Shown: positions 8,699 through 15,747 of the stretch, one piece after another
Layout of the letters: each line of letters begins with the position of its first letter
Position numbering within the stretch: position 1 is the first letter of the stretch
NCBI GenBank assembly: GCA_947494715.1
Contig: CANLWG010000008.1
Location: 186,001-250,000, forward strand
Direction: 5' to 3'
DNA from: an uncultured Flavobacteriaceae bacterium
GTDB taxonomy: Bacteria; Bacteroidota; Bacteroidia; Flavobacteriales; Flavobacteriaceae
DNA: 64,000 nucleotides
Notes under the pieces: model-generated
Database searches by the model: none
What the model was told of the DNA's origin: nothing
Seen by the model: the letters and a program-made list of their open reading frames with translations, nothing else
Program-made: the position numbers and the translations under genes

Positions 8699-8804
8699 AA
8701 ACGTTCTACAATATGAACCATTGCGAAAGGCCCTAGGCACTACTTTTCTGCATTAAAGCACAATTCTGTAGACCACTTTCTTTTCACAAGCTTCCCATCC
8801 AGCC

Positions 8805-8834
8805 TTGCCCAAATAAATACATATCATACATTTG
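8805..8834 (+). promoter_or_regulatory. Promoter TTG-N19-TACATTTG
   Basis: TTG at 8805-8807, a 19-base spacer, then TACATTTG at 8827-8834. This is a full match to the Bacteroidetes TTG / TAnnTTTG promoter. The expected start of transcription falls at or within a base or two of the ATG at 8839, so the M23 peptidase mRNA may be leaderless. Confidence 0.65.
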
Positions 8835-8838
8835 AGGT

Positions 8839-9519
8839 ATGCGTATCTTGGAAGAAACTCTTAGCGGAATTTCACAACAGCCATTAGCTATACTGGATAC
8901 TAAAATTCCGTTAAGTACCTATATACCGATCAATTTATCTTCCCATAACCCGGATTTGGAAGGTATGGCCATCACGGATCCCAACCAATGCCAGGCCTAT
9001 ATTGATAAAATCCTAAAGCAACATTCGGCAGCGGTCGCTTATGGGGGCTATTTGGAAAAACGAAATCTTTATGCGGATAAGTCGGGCTTTACCAAAAAAG
9101 GGGAATCGCCCCGAAATGTCCATTTGGGGATGGATTTTTGGGCATCGGCAGGAACCAAAGTAGTTTCCCCATTGTATGGAAGGGTACATAGTTTTCAAAA
9201 CAATACCACATCCGGGGATTATGGGCCTACAATTATCTTAACACATGAAGTCAACGAGATTACCTTCCACACATTGTATGGGCATCTTTCCCTAGAATCC
9301 CTGAAAGGCCTATATGTGGGAAAGGAGTTTCGACCAGGAGAAGTTTTGGCAACCTTGGGTACCCCAGATATCAATGTGAACTATGCCCCACACCTTCACT
9401 TTCAAATTATCCAAGACCTGGAAAACTACCAGGGAGATTATCCCGGAGTCTGTACTCGTAGGGACTTGGATTTTTATTCCGTTAATTGCCCGGACCCCAA
9501 CCTTCTGCTCAAGATATAG
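8839..9519 (+). CDS. M23 (LytM-type) metallopeptidase family protein
   Basis: 226 residues. The central domain carries the zinc ligands of the M23 family: HLGMD (first His and Asp), HTLYGHLS, and HLHFQ near residue 193. It has the usual GTKVVSPLYGRV and GEVLATLGTPD turns of the LytM beta-sheet. There is no signal peptide or membrane segment, and the N-terminal 80 residues (SGISQQPLAILDTKI...) are not a known localisation signal. It is therefore an unusual cytoplasmic-looking member, as in flavobacterial proteins where this domain occurs alone or fused to aminotransferases. It would be expected to cleave Gly-Gly or peptidoglycan cross-links if exported. Its 3' end is 8 bp from the convergent ene-reductase gene. 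Confidence 0.8.
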   Translation: MRILEETLSGISQQPLAILDTKIPLSTYIPINLSSHNPDLEGMAITDPNQCQAYIDKILKQHSAAVAYGGYLEKRNLYADKSGFTKKGESPRNVHLGMDFWASAGTKVVSPLYGRVHSFQNNTTSGDYGPTIILTHEVNEITFHTLYGHLSLESLKGLYVGKEFRPGEVLATLGTPDINVNYAPHLHFQIIQDLENYQGDYPGVCTRRDLDFYSVNCPDPNLLLKI

Positions 9520-9526
9520 TTATGGA

Positions 9527-10597
9527 TTAAACAAAACTATAATCCGTATAGCCATTTTCATCCGCCGTATAAAAGGTATTTTGATCCGGTTCGTTCAGTT
9601 GCAAATCCTCTTCCAGCCGTTTGGTCAGATCCGGATTGGCCAAAAGCGGTCTACCAAAGGCGACTAAATCGCCCTTGCCGCTTTCAAGATCGGTCTCCGC
9701 ACGTTCTTTGTCATATCCACCACTAAGGATAAATGTCCCCGAAAAAGCCTTTCGCATCGTTGCCTTGGTCTGTTGCGGAACTTCGGGAGCACCCAAAGCG
9801 GAATGGTCCACTACATGTAGATACACCAACCCCAGATCGGAAAGCCCCTGGGTAAGCTCGGAATAGGCTTCATCAATACCTTCAAAACTTCCCATTCCGT
9901 TAAAAGCGCCATAGGGTGAGAGCCGTATTCCTGTTCTATCGGCACCTATAGCCTCAGCAACGGCTTTAGCCACTTCCAAAGGAAATCTATTTCTATTGGG
10001 GATACTGCCACCATGGGAATCGTTCCTTTTATTGGTGATAGGGTTAATGAACTGATCTATAAGATAACCATTGGCGCCATGGAGTTCTACCCCGTCAAAA
10101 CCAGCTTCTATGGCATTTTTGGCAGCTTGGACATATTCGTTTTTGGCCGTTTCTATGTCTTGCAGGTCCATCTCCTTGGCCAAGGGGTAGGCTTGCATTC
10201 CATTCTGATCGGTATACATTTCACCATCAAGCGGAACGGCAGAGGGAGCAATAATCGTGGTTCCGTCGGGCATATTGTCCGGGTGGGAAACCCGCCCGGT
10301 ATGCATAAGCTGTATAAATATTTTCCCATTTTCCTCATGTACAGCTTCTGTTACCTTTTTCCAACCCTCTAGTTGTTGTTCGCTATATATCCCAGGGATA
10401 CGGGCATAACCCAAGCCATTTGGGGAAGGAGAGGTGCCTTCCGTAATAAGCAACCCGGCACTTGCCCTCTGGGCGTAATAGGTGGCCATTAAAGCATTGG
10501 GAATATTGTTCAAGGCCCGGCATCGTGTCATTGGAGCCATAACGATACGGTTCTTAAGTGTGAGTGTACCGAGATTATAGGGTTCAAATAGTTTCAT
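9527..10597 (-). CDS. Old Yellow Enzyme family ene-reductase
   Basis: 356 residues with the full FMN-dependent OYE fold. MKLFEPYNLGTLTLKNRIVM is at the first strand, APMTR at the FMN contact, FIQLMHTGRVSHP at strand 3, and the substrate-binding pair His/Asn in ELHGANGYLIDQF near residue 170. The catalytic Tyr is replaced by the usual GYLIDQFINP context, and FMN-phosphate contacts are in LSGGYDKE and GRPLLANPDL. It reduces activated C=C bonds with NAD(P)H (NemA/xenobiotic reductase type). The gene stands alone on the minus strand. Two GCAAT-N3-ATTGC palindromes lie upstream and may be operator sites. Confidence 0.93.
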   Translation of the reverse strand: MKLFEPYNLGTLTLKNRIVMAPMTRCRALNNIPNALMATYYAQRASAGLLITEGTSPSPNGLGYARIPGIYSEQQLEGWKKVTEAVHEENGKIFIQLMHTGRVSHPDNMPDGTTIIAPSAVPLDGEMYTDQNGMQAYPLAKEMDLQDIETAKNEYVQAAKNAIEAGFDGVELHGANGYLIDQFINPITNKRNDSHGGSIPNRNRFPLEVAKAVAEAIGADRTGIRLSPYGAFNGMGSFEGIDEAYSELTQGLSDLGLVYLHVVDHSALGAPEVPQQTKATMRKAFSGTFILSGGYDKERAETDLESGKGDLVAFGRPLLANPDLTKRLEEDLQLNEPDQNTFYTADENGYTDYSFV

Positions 10598-10633
10598 GTT
10601 TCTCGTTTTATTATCTAGTTACAGGTTAAAATC

Positions 10634-10650
10634 CTGCAATTCCATTGCAG
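10634..10650. promoter_or_regulatory. Palindrome CTGCAAT-TCC-ATTGCAG, possible operator
   Basis: Perfect 7-bp inverted repeat with a 3-bp centre, 37 bp upstream of the ene-reductase start. A related site with the same GCAAT-N3-ATTGC core lies at 10763-10779. Two similar dyads in one upstream region suggest binding by a dimeric repressor (for example a TetR or HxlR type), but no adjacent regulator is seen. Confidence 0.35.
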
Positions 10651-10762
10651 CTACTCTAGTTTTTATAAACACTTTAGCCCTAAGCGTTATTGGGTTAATG
10701 ATTATTGAGTTATTATGGAGAGCCTACAAAATAACCGAACAACTTAGTAACACAATAACAGT

Positions 10763-10779
10763 TTGCAATTTCATTGCTT
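10763..10779. promoter_or_regulatory. Second GCAAT-TTC-ATTGC palindrome
   Basis: Shares the 13-base core pattern GCAAT-TYC-ATTGC with the site at 10634-10650, 129 bp away. It overlaps a short stretch that could be a decayed gene tail, so its status as an operator is uncertain. Confidence 0.25.
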
Positions 10780-10900
10780 CTTTAAAAACTACGATTTCCA
10801 ATCCAAAGTAGTTTATTTTTCGAAGCCTGAAGATATGGATGTTCCTGGTAAATCCAAAGTACAATTGGATTTTAAGGACATGAAGACTGTTTTGGTTTGA
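10776..10900 (+). pseudogene. Possible decayed gene tail
   Basis: One frame from about 10776 to the TGA at 10898-10900 reads like the end of a protein (KVVYFSKPEDMDVPGKSKVQ, then LDFKDMKTVLV). It has no start and no plausible upstream continuation, so it may be the surviving 3' end of a gene interrupted where the first small-protein cassette now begins. The rest of the 370-bp stretch between 10598 and 10970 holds the two palindromes and nothing else that I can see. Confidence 0.25.
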
Positions 10901-10970
10901 AATAGTACACATTTTCAATAATCCAACTACTTTTTTAAGGCAATTTTTGGGATAAAAAGCAAAGAATACC

Positions 10971-11122
10971 GGTAAAGTGATTTTGGGTCTTTGCCCGTTC
11001 ACCGGTGCTATTATGCACTTTATCCCTATTCTTGTCAGATACCGAAAAATAAGGGGTTTTCAGCGAATCGAAACCCGGTAGGATACCCTTCACCGCGTTT
11101 TTATTATATAAAAACGCAAGTC
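10971..11122 (+). promoter_or_regulatory. Conserved 152-nt leader of small-protein cassette, copy 1
   Basis: Nearly identical to the leaders at 13084 and 14581, with the same 152-nt distance from GGTAAAGTG to the ATG. Three hairpins can be drawn: TAAAGTG with CACTTTA (10973-11022); GGGTTT with AAACCC (11054-11076); and a 10-bp stem GCGTTTTTAT/ATAAAAACGC with a TAT loop at 11095-11117, ending 5 nt before the ATG. The 5' arm of the last stem can instead pair over 10 positions (one U-G) with ATGAAAACGC at the start codon, which would hide it. Regulation at translation or mRNA level is inferred from this. Confidence 0.7.
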
Positions 11123-11362
11123 ATGAAAACGCTAATAACTTTAATCTTTGTTCTCTTCATCGGAATCACTGCCCAAGCTCAGGATACTACTTCTGAAGTA
11201 AAAGTTGTGACCATTGAAATGGGGATCGTTACCGAGACCGTTGAAGAAGGTATTTCCTTGGAGAACAAGACTGAGGTTGCCCGTTTGTACAAGCGTTCCA
11301 ATGCCAAGGTAAAGAAAGCGTTGTCATTCACTACTAAAAGAAGCAAGGCTAAATTGGCGTAA
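11123..11362 (+). CDS. Small secreted protein, cassette family copy 1
   Basis: 79 residues. MKTLITLIFVLFIGITAQAQ is a classical signal peptide with cleavage after AQA. The mature 59-60 residues are a short beta-prone acidic half (TTSEVKVVTIEMGIVTETVE) and a basic C-terminal half (VARLYKRSNAKVKKALSFTT followed by KRSKAKLA). No known domain is recognised. It differs from copy 2 by two residues and from copy 3 by four. It lies tail to tail with a sulfatase gene, 42 bp away. The real start is fixed by the signal peptide and the shared leader. Confidence 0.85.
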   Translation: MKTLITLIFVLFIGITAQAQDTTSEVKVVTIEMGIVTETVEEGISLENKTEVARLYKRSNAKVKKALSFTTKRSKAKLA

Positions 11363-11404
11363 TCCTCCCTCTTATTGATAACATTCACGAAGGCGCGGCA
11401 TTAT

Positions 11405-12922
11405 TCACTTAAGGTTTAAAGAAGTATACTGATCGGCCAACTCCTTTACCTTTTCAGGATAAGTCGAAGCCAAGTTATTTAGTTCCGTAGGATCTTCTTT
11501 CATCTGGTACAGTTCCCAATCCCCACCATTGAGCCTTACAATTTTATAATCCCCTTTTCTAAACATCCGGAACTTATCCAGGCCTGAAACAAAAAAATCG
11601 GGTTCCTTTCTTTCTTCGCCCTTAAAAATGGGAAGCAGGGAACTCCCTTGAAGGGGTAGTGTCGCATAGCCGTTTATAGAGTCCGGATAGGAGGTTTTCA
11701 ATACATCCAAAAAAGTGGGGGCCATATCTACCACATGGCCGGGCTGCTGGGTAATAGTTCCTGGGGCTATACGATTGGGCCAATACGCGATAAAAGGGGT
11801 ATGGCTCCCCCCTTCGTGCCCGCATTGTTTGTATTGCCGAAAGGGCGTATTTCCCAAATTAGCCCAAGTGGCCCGTAGGCTCCAATAGGAATCCGCCGGG
11901 CCCGGGGCTACATCTTTTACTTTATTGGTATAAAAAGGACATGAACCATTATCTACGAGAAATAGGATGATGGTATTCTCCAACTTTCCATTTTCCCGAA
12001 GTCTGTCCAGCACCCGACCTATGTTCTGGTCCATTCGGTCTACTATGGCCGCAAACACGGACATTTCCAGATCTAGGGAATCCTTGGCGGAAGCGGATAA
12101 GCCATCCCAAGGATAATACTCCACATATTCCGGTACCAAAGGCTTTCTAAACTGGTTGAGGTTGCCTTCCGGTGGACTTAGCTCGGTATTTTCGGGTACT
12201 ACACCTAATTGTTTCATCTTGGCAAAGCGCTCCCTTCGTAGCTCATCCCATCCCTTTAGATATTTACCCCGGTACTTGGCTATGTCCTCGGGTCTCGCTT
12301 GTAGAGGATAATGTGCCGCGTGATAGGGAAGGTAAAGAAAGAAGGGTTTATCCTTTTCAAAAGTGTCGTCCAACCAGTTTAACGCGTAATCCGTTATAAA
12401 ATCGGTTTTGTACATGGGAGATTGTTCAAATTGAATTTCTTCGGCCTTTAATTCCCTACCATTCAGGTAAAACGGCCGTTCGAAATCCCCGGATGGCGGA
12501 CGAAAATATTCGGTCGTGGCCCAAAAGGTAAATGCATTGTCAAAAACATTTTCGGCCTTGCAATACTCGGGAACCCAAGGGTCAAAGTGCTCCTTTCCGC
12601 TCATGATGTTTTCATATCCCGCTTTTTTGGTGAGGTGTGCCAAGTGAACGGCCCCATTTCCACCATTGTACAATCCGGTCAATAAGGACGAGCGTGTGGG
12701 ATTGCACTTGGCCATATTATAGAAGGTAGTAAAGCGCATTCCACCTTCGGCTAAAAAATCGATATTCGGGGTTTGGATTTCACTTCCGTAACTGCCAATA
12801 TCCGAAAAGCCGATATCATCTGCCATAATTAAAACAATATTGGGTCTTTCTAAAACCTCCTCTTGGGTATCACAGGAGTATAGGGTACCGAGTAACAGGG
12901 CAAATAGCATGTATTTTTTCAT
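11405..12922 (-). CDS. Type I sulfatase, lipoprotein
   Basis: 505 residues from MKKYMLFALLLG, chosen because it begins a lipoprotein signal (TLYSC, Cys17) while the longer form puts eight extra residues ahead of it. The sulfatase fold begins NIVLIMADDIG with metal ligands Asp35-Asp36. The formylglycine motif is CNPTRSSLLTG with Cys73 as the residue to be oxidised. SGKEHFD and the DNGSCPF metal-site segment follow, and the C-terminal small domain is present. The family hydrolyses sulfate esters. In this setting the likely substrates are sulfated algal polysaccharides, acted on in the periplasm or at the surface. A formylglycine-generating enzyme is not in the window. Confidence 0.93.
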   Translation of the reverse strand: MKKYMLFALLLGTLYSCDTQEEVLERPNIVLIMADDIGFSDIGSYGSEIQTPNIDFLAEGGMRFTTFYNMAKCNPTRSSLLTGLYNGGNGAVHLAHLTKKAGYENIMSGKEHFDPWVPEYCKAENVFDNAFTFWATTEYFRPPSGDFERPFYLNGRELKAEEIQFEQSPMYKTDFITDYALNWLDDTFEKDKPFFLYLPYHAAHYPLQARPEDIAKYRGKYLKGWDELRRERFAKMKQLGVVPENTELSPPEGNLNQFRKPLVPEYVEYYPWDGLSASAKDSLDLEMSVFAAIVDRMDQNIGRVLDRLRENGKLENTIILFLVDNGSCPFYTNKVKDVAPGPADSYWSLRATWANLGNTPFRQYKQCGHEGGSHTPFIAYWPNRIAPGTITQQPGHVVDMAPTFLDVLKTSYPDSINGYATLPLQGSSLLPIFKGEERKEPDFFVSGLDKFRMFRKGDYKIVRLNGGDWELYQMKEDPTELNNLASTYPEKVKELADQYTSLNLK

Positions 12923-13083
12923 GGCTTTACATATAAAATTGGGCATAAATCGCTCACCCTATAAAGTTAGTATTATCTCCTTTACCTTTTAAATACACTG
13001 ATTTTATAGTATCCATTCTTAAAATAAACGAATTTTTTTGATGAAATCGAGAGCTTTAATCCCGTTAAAGTACACCTTCTTTC

Positions 13084-13235
13084 GGTAAAGTGATTTTGGG
13101 TCTTCGTCCGTTCACCGATGCAATTGTGCACTTTATCTCTATTCTTGTCAGATACCGAAAAATAAGGGGTTTTCAGCGAATCGAAACCCGGTAGGATACC
13201 CTTCGCCGCGTTTTTATTATATAAAAACGCAAGTC
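13084..13235 (+). promoter_or_regulatory. Conserved leader of small-protein cassette, copy 2
   Basis: Same 152-nt length and almost the same sequence as copies 1 and 3. The start-proximal hairpin is at 13208-13230 and is identical in all three. Changes relative to copy 1 lie mainly in loops, and the H1 stem end changes G-C to G-U. The 160 bp before it, back to the sulfatase start at 12922, shows no gene. Confidence 0.7.
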
Positions 13236-13475
13236 ATGAAAACGCTAATAACTTTAATCTTTGTTCTCTTCATCGGAATCACTGCCCAGGCTCAGGATAC
13301 TACTTCTGAAGTAAAGGTTGTGACCATTGAAATGAGTATCGTTACCGAGACTGTTGAAGAAGGAATTTCCTTGGAGAACAAGACTGAGGTTGCCCGTTTG
13401 TACAAGCGTTCCAATGCCAAGGTAAAAAAAGCGTTGTCTTTTACTACTAAAAGAAGCAGAGCTAAGTTGGCTTAA
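13236..13475 (+). CDS. Small secreted protein, cassette family copy 2
   Basis: 79 residues, differing from copy 1 by Gly to Ser (EMSIVTE) and Lys to Arg in the tail (KRSRAKLA). Same signal peptide and same basic C-terminal block. It ends 20 bp from the stop of the convergent DUF1080 gene. Most nucleotide differences from copy 1 are synonymous, which suggests selection on the protein, recent duplication, or both. Function unknown. Confidence 0.85.
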   Translation: MKTLITLIFVLFIGITAQAQDTTSEVKVVTIEMSIVTETVEEGISLENKTEVARLYKRSNAKVKKALSFTTKRSRAKLA

Positions 13476-13494
13476 GAAATATCCATCAAAAAAA

Positions 13495-14364
13495 CTACCT
13501 GTATTTCTCCGGAACTTCGGTTATCTGTTTTAAGTATAGGTCTTTATAAAACACTTCGGCACCTTCAGATTGTAATATTATCTTTCCCGAATCGAGTTTT
13601 TCCTTGGTCGACATTTTCCTGGAATTGAAAAGTCGCATGACTACTTTACCATTTATAATATGAATGCTGGAATCACCGAGGGCAATCAATTCAACATCAT
13701 TCCACTCACCGTGGGCCTTTTCGGCATCAAAAGCTTTAAAGACTCTTCGCTTCGCCAAGCTATCATGAGTTGCTGTTTTAAGTATATCGGCATAGTAATA
13801 GGAGCGTAAAGGCGCGTTATCCTGATAGATATAATACAAACTGTCCTTGGGAACACTCGGGATATCGATTTCCACATCGCCTACAGGCCAGTAATCGCCC
13901 ATATCACCTTGTTGCACTTGAAGTTCCTGGGAGTCCGTCCAATTATTTACCGCACCGGGCACCCCAAAGCCATGGTAGAGCAAACCACTGTCCCTAGGCC
14001 CTTTTTCCCTTGGGGGATGCATACCTTCGCCCCATTTCGTTTTTAACTTCAAATGATAGTTTTGATAATCCTGTTCCGTATAGATCATACCCCAAGCCAC
14101 GCCGGAAATACGGATGGCATTCCCATCATTGGTATCCACGATGGTAATTACTCCCAAAGGGTCGTTATCTATTCCAAAAGGGGTTAGGGTATTGCCCAGA
14201 CTATCGGTTTGTACTTGATACGGTGTTCCCAGATGACTATGCCAACCGCTCAAGTCCTTGCCATTCCAGAGGGAAATCCATTGTTCAGCGGTTTCGGTAT
14301 TTTTCTTTTCAGATTTGCAGGAGTTGAGGGCAATAATCAGGAATAGGATGAAAAACCTTTTCAT
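13495..14364 (-). CDS. DUF1080 (3-keto-disaccharide hydrolase-type) lipoprotein
   Basis: 289 residues. Lipobox IALNSC at Cys16. The DUF1080 jelly-roll begins WISLWNGKDLSGWHSHLG, with later GVAWGMIYTEQDYQNYHLKL, GPRDSGLLYHGF, DSQELQVQQGDMGDYW and WNDVELIALGD. This domain is known to hydrolyse 3-keto glycosides, and the tandem W/D/E-rich loops are the expected binding face. It is therefore a plausible partner of the Gfo/Idh and TIM-barrel proteins elsewhere in the window, although it is not in their operon. It is flanked by two small-protein cassettes. Exact substrate unknown. Confidence 0.9.
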   Translation of the reverse strand: MKRFFILFLIIALNSCKSEKKNTETAEQWISLWNGKDLSGWHSHLGTPYQVQTDSLGNTLTPFGIDNDPLGVITIVDTNDGNAIRISGVAWGMIYTEQDYQNYHLKLKTKWGEGMHPPREKGPRDSGLLYHGFGVPGAVNNWTDSQELQVQQGDMGDYWPVGDVEIDIPSVPKDSLYYIYQDNAPLRSYYYADILKTATHDSLAKRRVFKAFDAEKAHGEWNDVELIALGDSSIHIINGKVVMRLFNSRKMSTKEKLDSGKIILQSEGAEVFYKDLYLKQITEVPEKYR

Positions 14365-14409
14365 GGTAGGGTTATCTTAGGTTGATGCCTTAAGATAGTG
14401 TAAATTAAT

Positions 14410-14545
14410 TCATTTCTGTAACACACCCTCCAAAACTGTCCAAACGTTATTGGCCACGATTTTTTGACCTTCAATAGTGGGATGTATTCCGTCCTCTTGG
14501 TTCAGTTCAGGATTGCCTGCTACTCCTTCCACAAAAACAGAATTA
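14410..14545 (-). pseudogene. Remnant of a GDSL esterase gene 3' end
   Basis: About 45 codons ending in TGA at 14410-14412 encode VEGVAGNPELNQEDGIHPTI and then EGQKIVANNVWTVLEGVLQK. This matches the last 45 residues of the intact esterase at 14981-15673 (EGVAGNPKLNQEDGIHPTVE). Homology stops near 14545, about 35 bp before the leader of cassette copy 3 begins. It has no start, lacks the catalytic Ser block and keeps only the Asp-His block. It looks like the leftover of a duplicated esterase-cassette unit. Confidence 0.8.
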
Positions 14546-14580
14546 GGGGGTCGGATGCTCGATAAAGTGCATATCCTTTC

Positions 14581-14732
14581 GGTAAAGTGATTTTGGGTCT
14601 TCGTCCGTTCGCCGATGCAATTGTGCACTTTATCCCTATTCTTGTCAGATGCCGAAAAATAAGGGGTTTTCAGCGAATCAAAACCCGGTAGGATACCCTT
14701 CGCCGCGTTTTTATTATATAAAAACGCAAGTC
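14581..14732 (+). promoter_or_regulatory. Conserved leader of small-protein cassette, copy 3
   Basis: 152 nt to the ATG as in copies 1 and 2. The GGGTTTT/AAAACCC hairpin is one pair longer than in the other copies because of a G to A change. The start-proximal hairpin lies at 14705-14727 and is unchanged. Confidence 0.7.
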
Positions 14733-14972
14733 ATGAAAACGCTAATAACTTTAATCTTTGTTCTCTTCATCGGAATCACTGCCCAGGCTCAGGATACTAC
14801 TTCTGAAGTAAAGGTTGTGACCATTGAAATGGGTATCGTTACCGAGAGCGTTGAAGAAGGAATTTCCTTGGAGAACAAGACTGAGGTTGCTCGTTTGTAC
14901 AAGCGTTCCAATGCCAAGGTAAAGAAAGCCTTGTCATTTACAACGAAAAGGAACAAATCCAAGATGGCTTAA
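14733..14972 (+). CDS. Small secreted protein, cassette family copy 3
   Basis: 79 residues. Differs from copy 1 in four positions (TESVEEG, and tail KRNKSKMA). Signal peptide identical. It ends 8 bp from the stop of the convergent GDSL esterase. The variable positions cluster in the C-terminal tail and one middle residue, while the signal peptide and VARLYKRSNAKVKKALSF block are fixed. Confidence 0.85.
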   Translation: MKTLITLIFVLFIGITAQAQDTTSEVKVVTIEMGIVTESVEEGISLENKTEVARLYKRSNAKVKKALSFTTKRNKSKMA

Positions 14973-14980
14973 GAAATATT

Positions 14981-15673
14981 TTATTCTAGAACAACATCTT
15001 CCAAAACGGCCCATACATTATTTGCCACGATTTTTTGACCTTCAACAGTGGGGTGTATGCCGTCCTCTTGGTTCAATTTAGGGTTGCCCGCTACTCCTTC
15101 CAGCAAAAAAGGAATCAAGGGCAAACTATTCTTTTCTGCCAGATCTGGGAATATTTTACGGAATTCTGTGGTATAGGCCTGTCCCATATTGGGCGGTATC
15201 TGCATACCGGCAAGAATAATTTGAGTGTCCGGATTTTTTTGCCGTACGGCCTCGATAATGGCCTGTAAGTTGGTTCGGGTCTCATCCAAAGGAATTCCTC
15301 GTAGTCCATCATTGGCCCCTAGTTCCAGTATAAAAATATCAGCCTTTTGGTTCAATACCCAGTCCAATCGGTTTCTTCCACTCGCCGTGGTCTCCCCGCT
15401 AAGTCCGGAATTAATGACAGTATAATTCATATCCAAGGAATCCAATGTATCCTGAATAACAGCCGGGAATGCTTCCTGGGGATCTAGGCCTAATCCGGCG
15501 GTAAGGCTATCGCCAAAGAAAATAATGGTTTTGCTGTCCTTCTTGCTTGTCTCCTCTGTTGGAGAATCTACCGATTCGTTAGAGGTATCATCGGGTTTCT
15601 GTGTGGATTTGCCACCGCAGGACAGCAAAAGGAACAGGGAGAAAAAATAACAAAGTTTTAAGAGTGTCTGCAT
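14981..15673 (-). CDS. tesA: GDSL/SGNH arylesterase (TesA-like), lipoprotein
   Basis: 230 residues. Lipobox LLLLSC (Cys19). The SGNH blocks are all present: block I IIFFGDSLTAG with Ser56, block II NSGLSGETTASG, block III ELGANDGLRG with Asn, and block V DGIHPTVEGQ with the catalytic Asp and His. This is the TesA / arylesterase family, and it lies divergent to an ABC ATPase-permease pair as tesA lies beside ybbA-ybbP in Escherichia coli. The lipoprotein signal and a long Ser/Thr/Glu linker place it in the periplasm. A remnant of its 3' end is at 14410-14545. Confidence 0.9.
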   Translation of the reverse strand: MQTLLKLCYFFSLFLLLSCGGKSTQKPDDTSNESVDSPTEETSKKDSKTIIFFGDSLTAGLGLDPQEAFPAVIQDTLDSLDMNYTVINSGLSGETTASGRNRLDWVLNQKADIFILELGANDGLRGIPLDETRTNLQAIIEAVRQKNPDTQIILAGMQIPPNMGQAYTTEFRKIFPDLAEKNSLPLIPFLLEGVAGNPKLNQEDGIHPTVEGQKIVANNVWAVLEDVVLE

Positions 15674-15747
15674 GCTGCCGAGGTCTAAATATCAAAATCA
15701 TTTCCTTATTTTGTCCTTTTTGCCCTTGGGCATTTCAGAAAAGGACC

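Noticed and set aside
10971-11122. A known riboswitch class (TPP, cobalamin, SAM, c-di-GMP) in the cassette leader
   Set aside because: None of the conserved cores I could check (for example CTGAGA of TPP or the B12 box) is present.
14410-14628. A complete small gene at the esterase remnant
   Set aside because: The only homologous part is the last 45 residues; the upstream portion of the frame runs into the cassette leader on the other strand.
10971-15000. The three cassettes as insertion sequences
   Set aside because: No terminal inverted repeats, target duplications or transposase are seen; the repeat includes a gene and its leader and is better explained by gene duplication.
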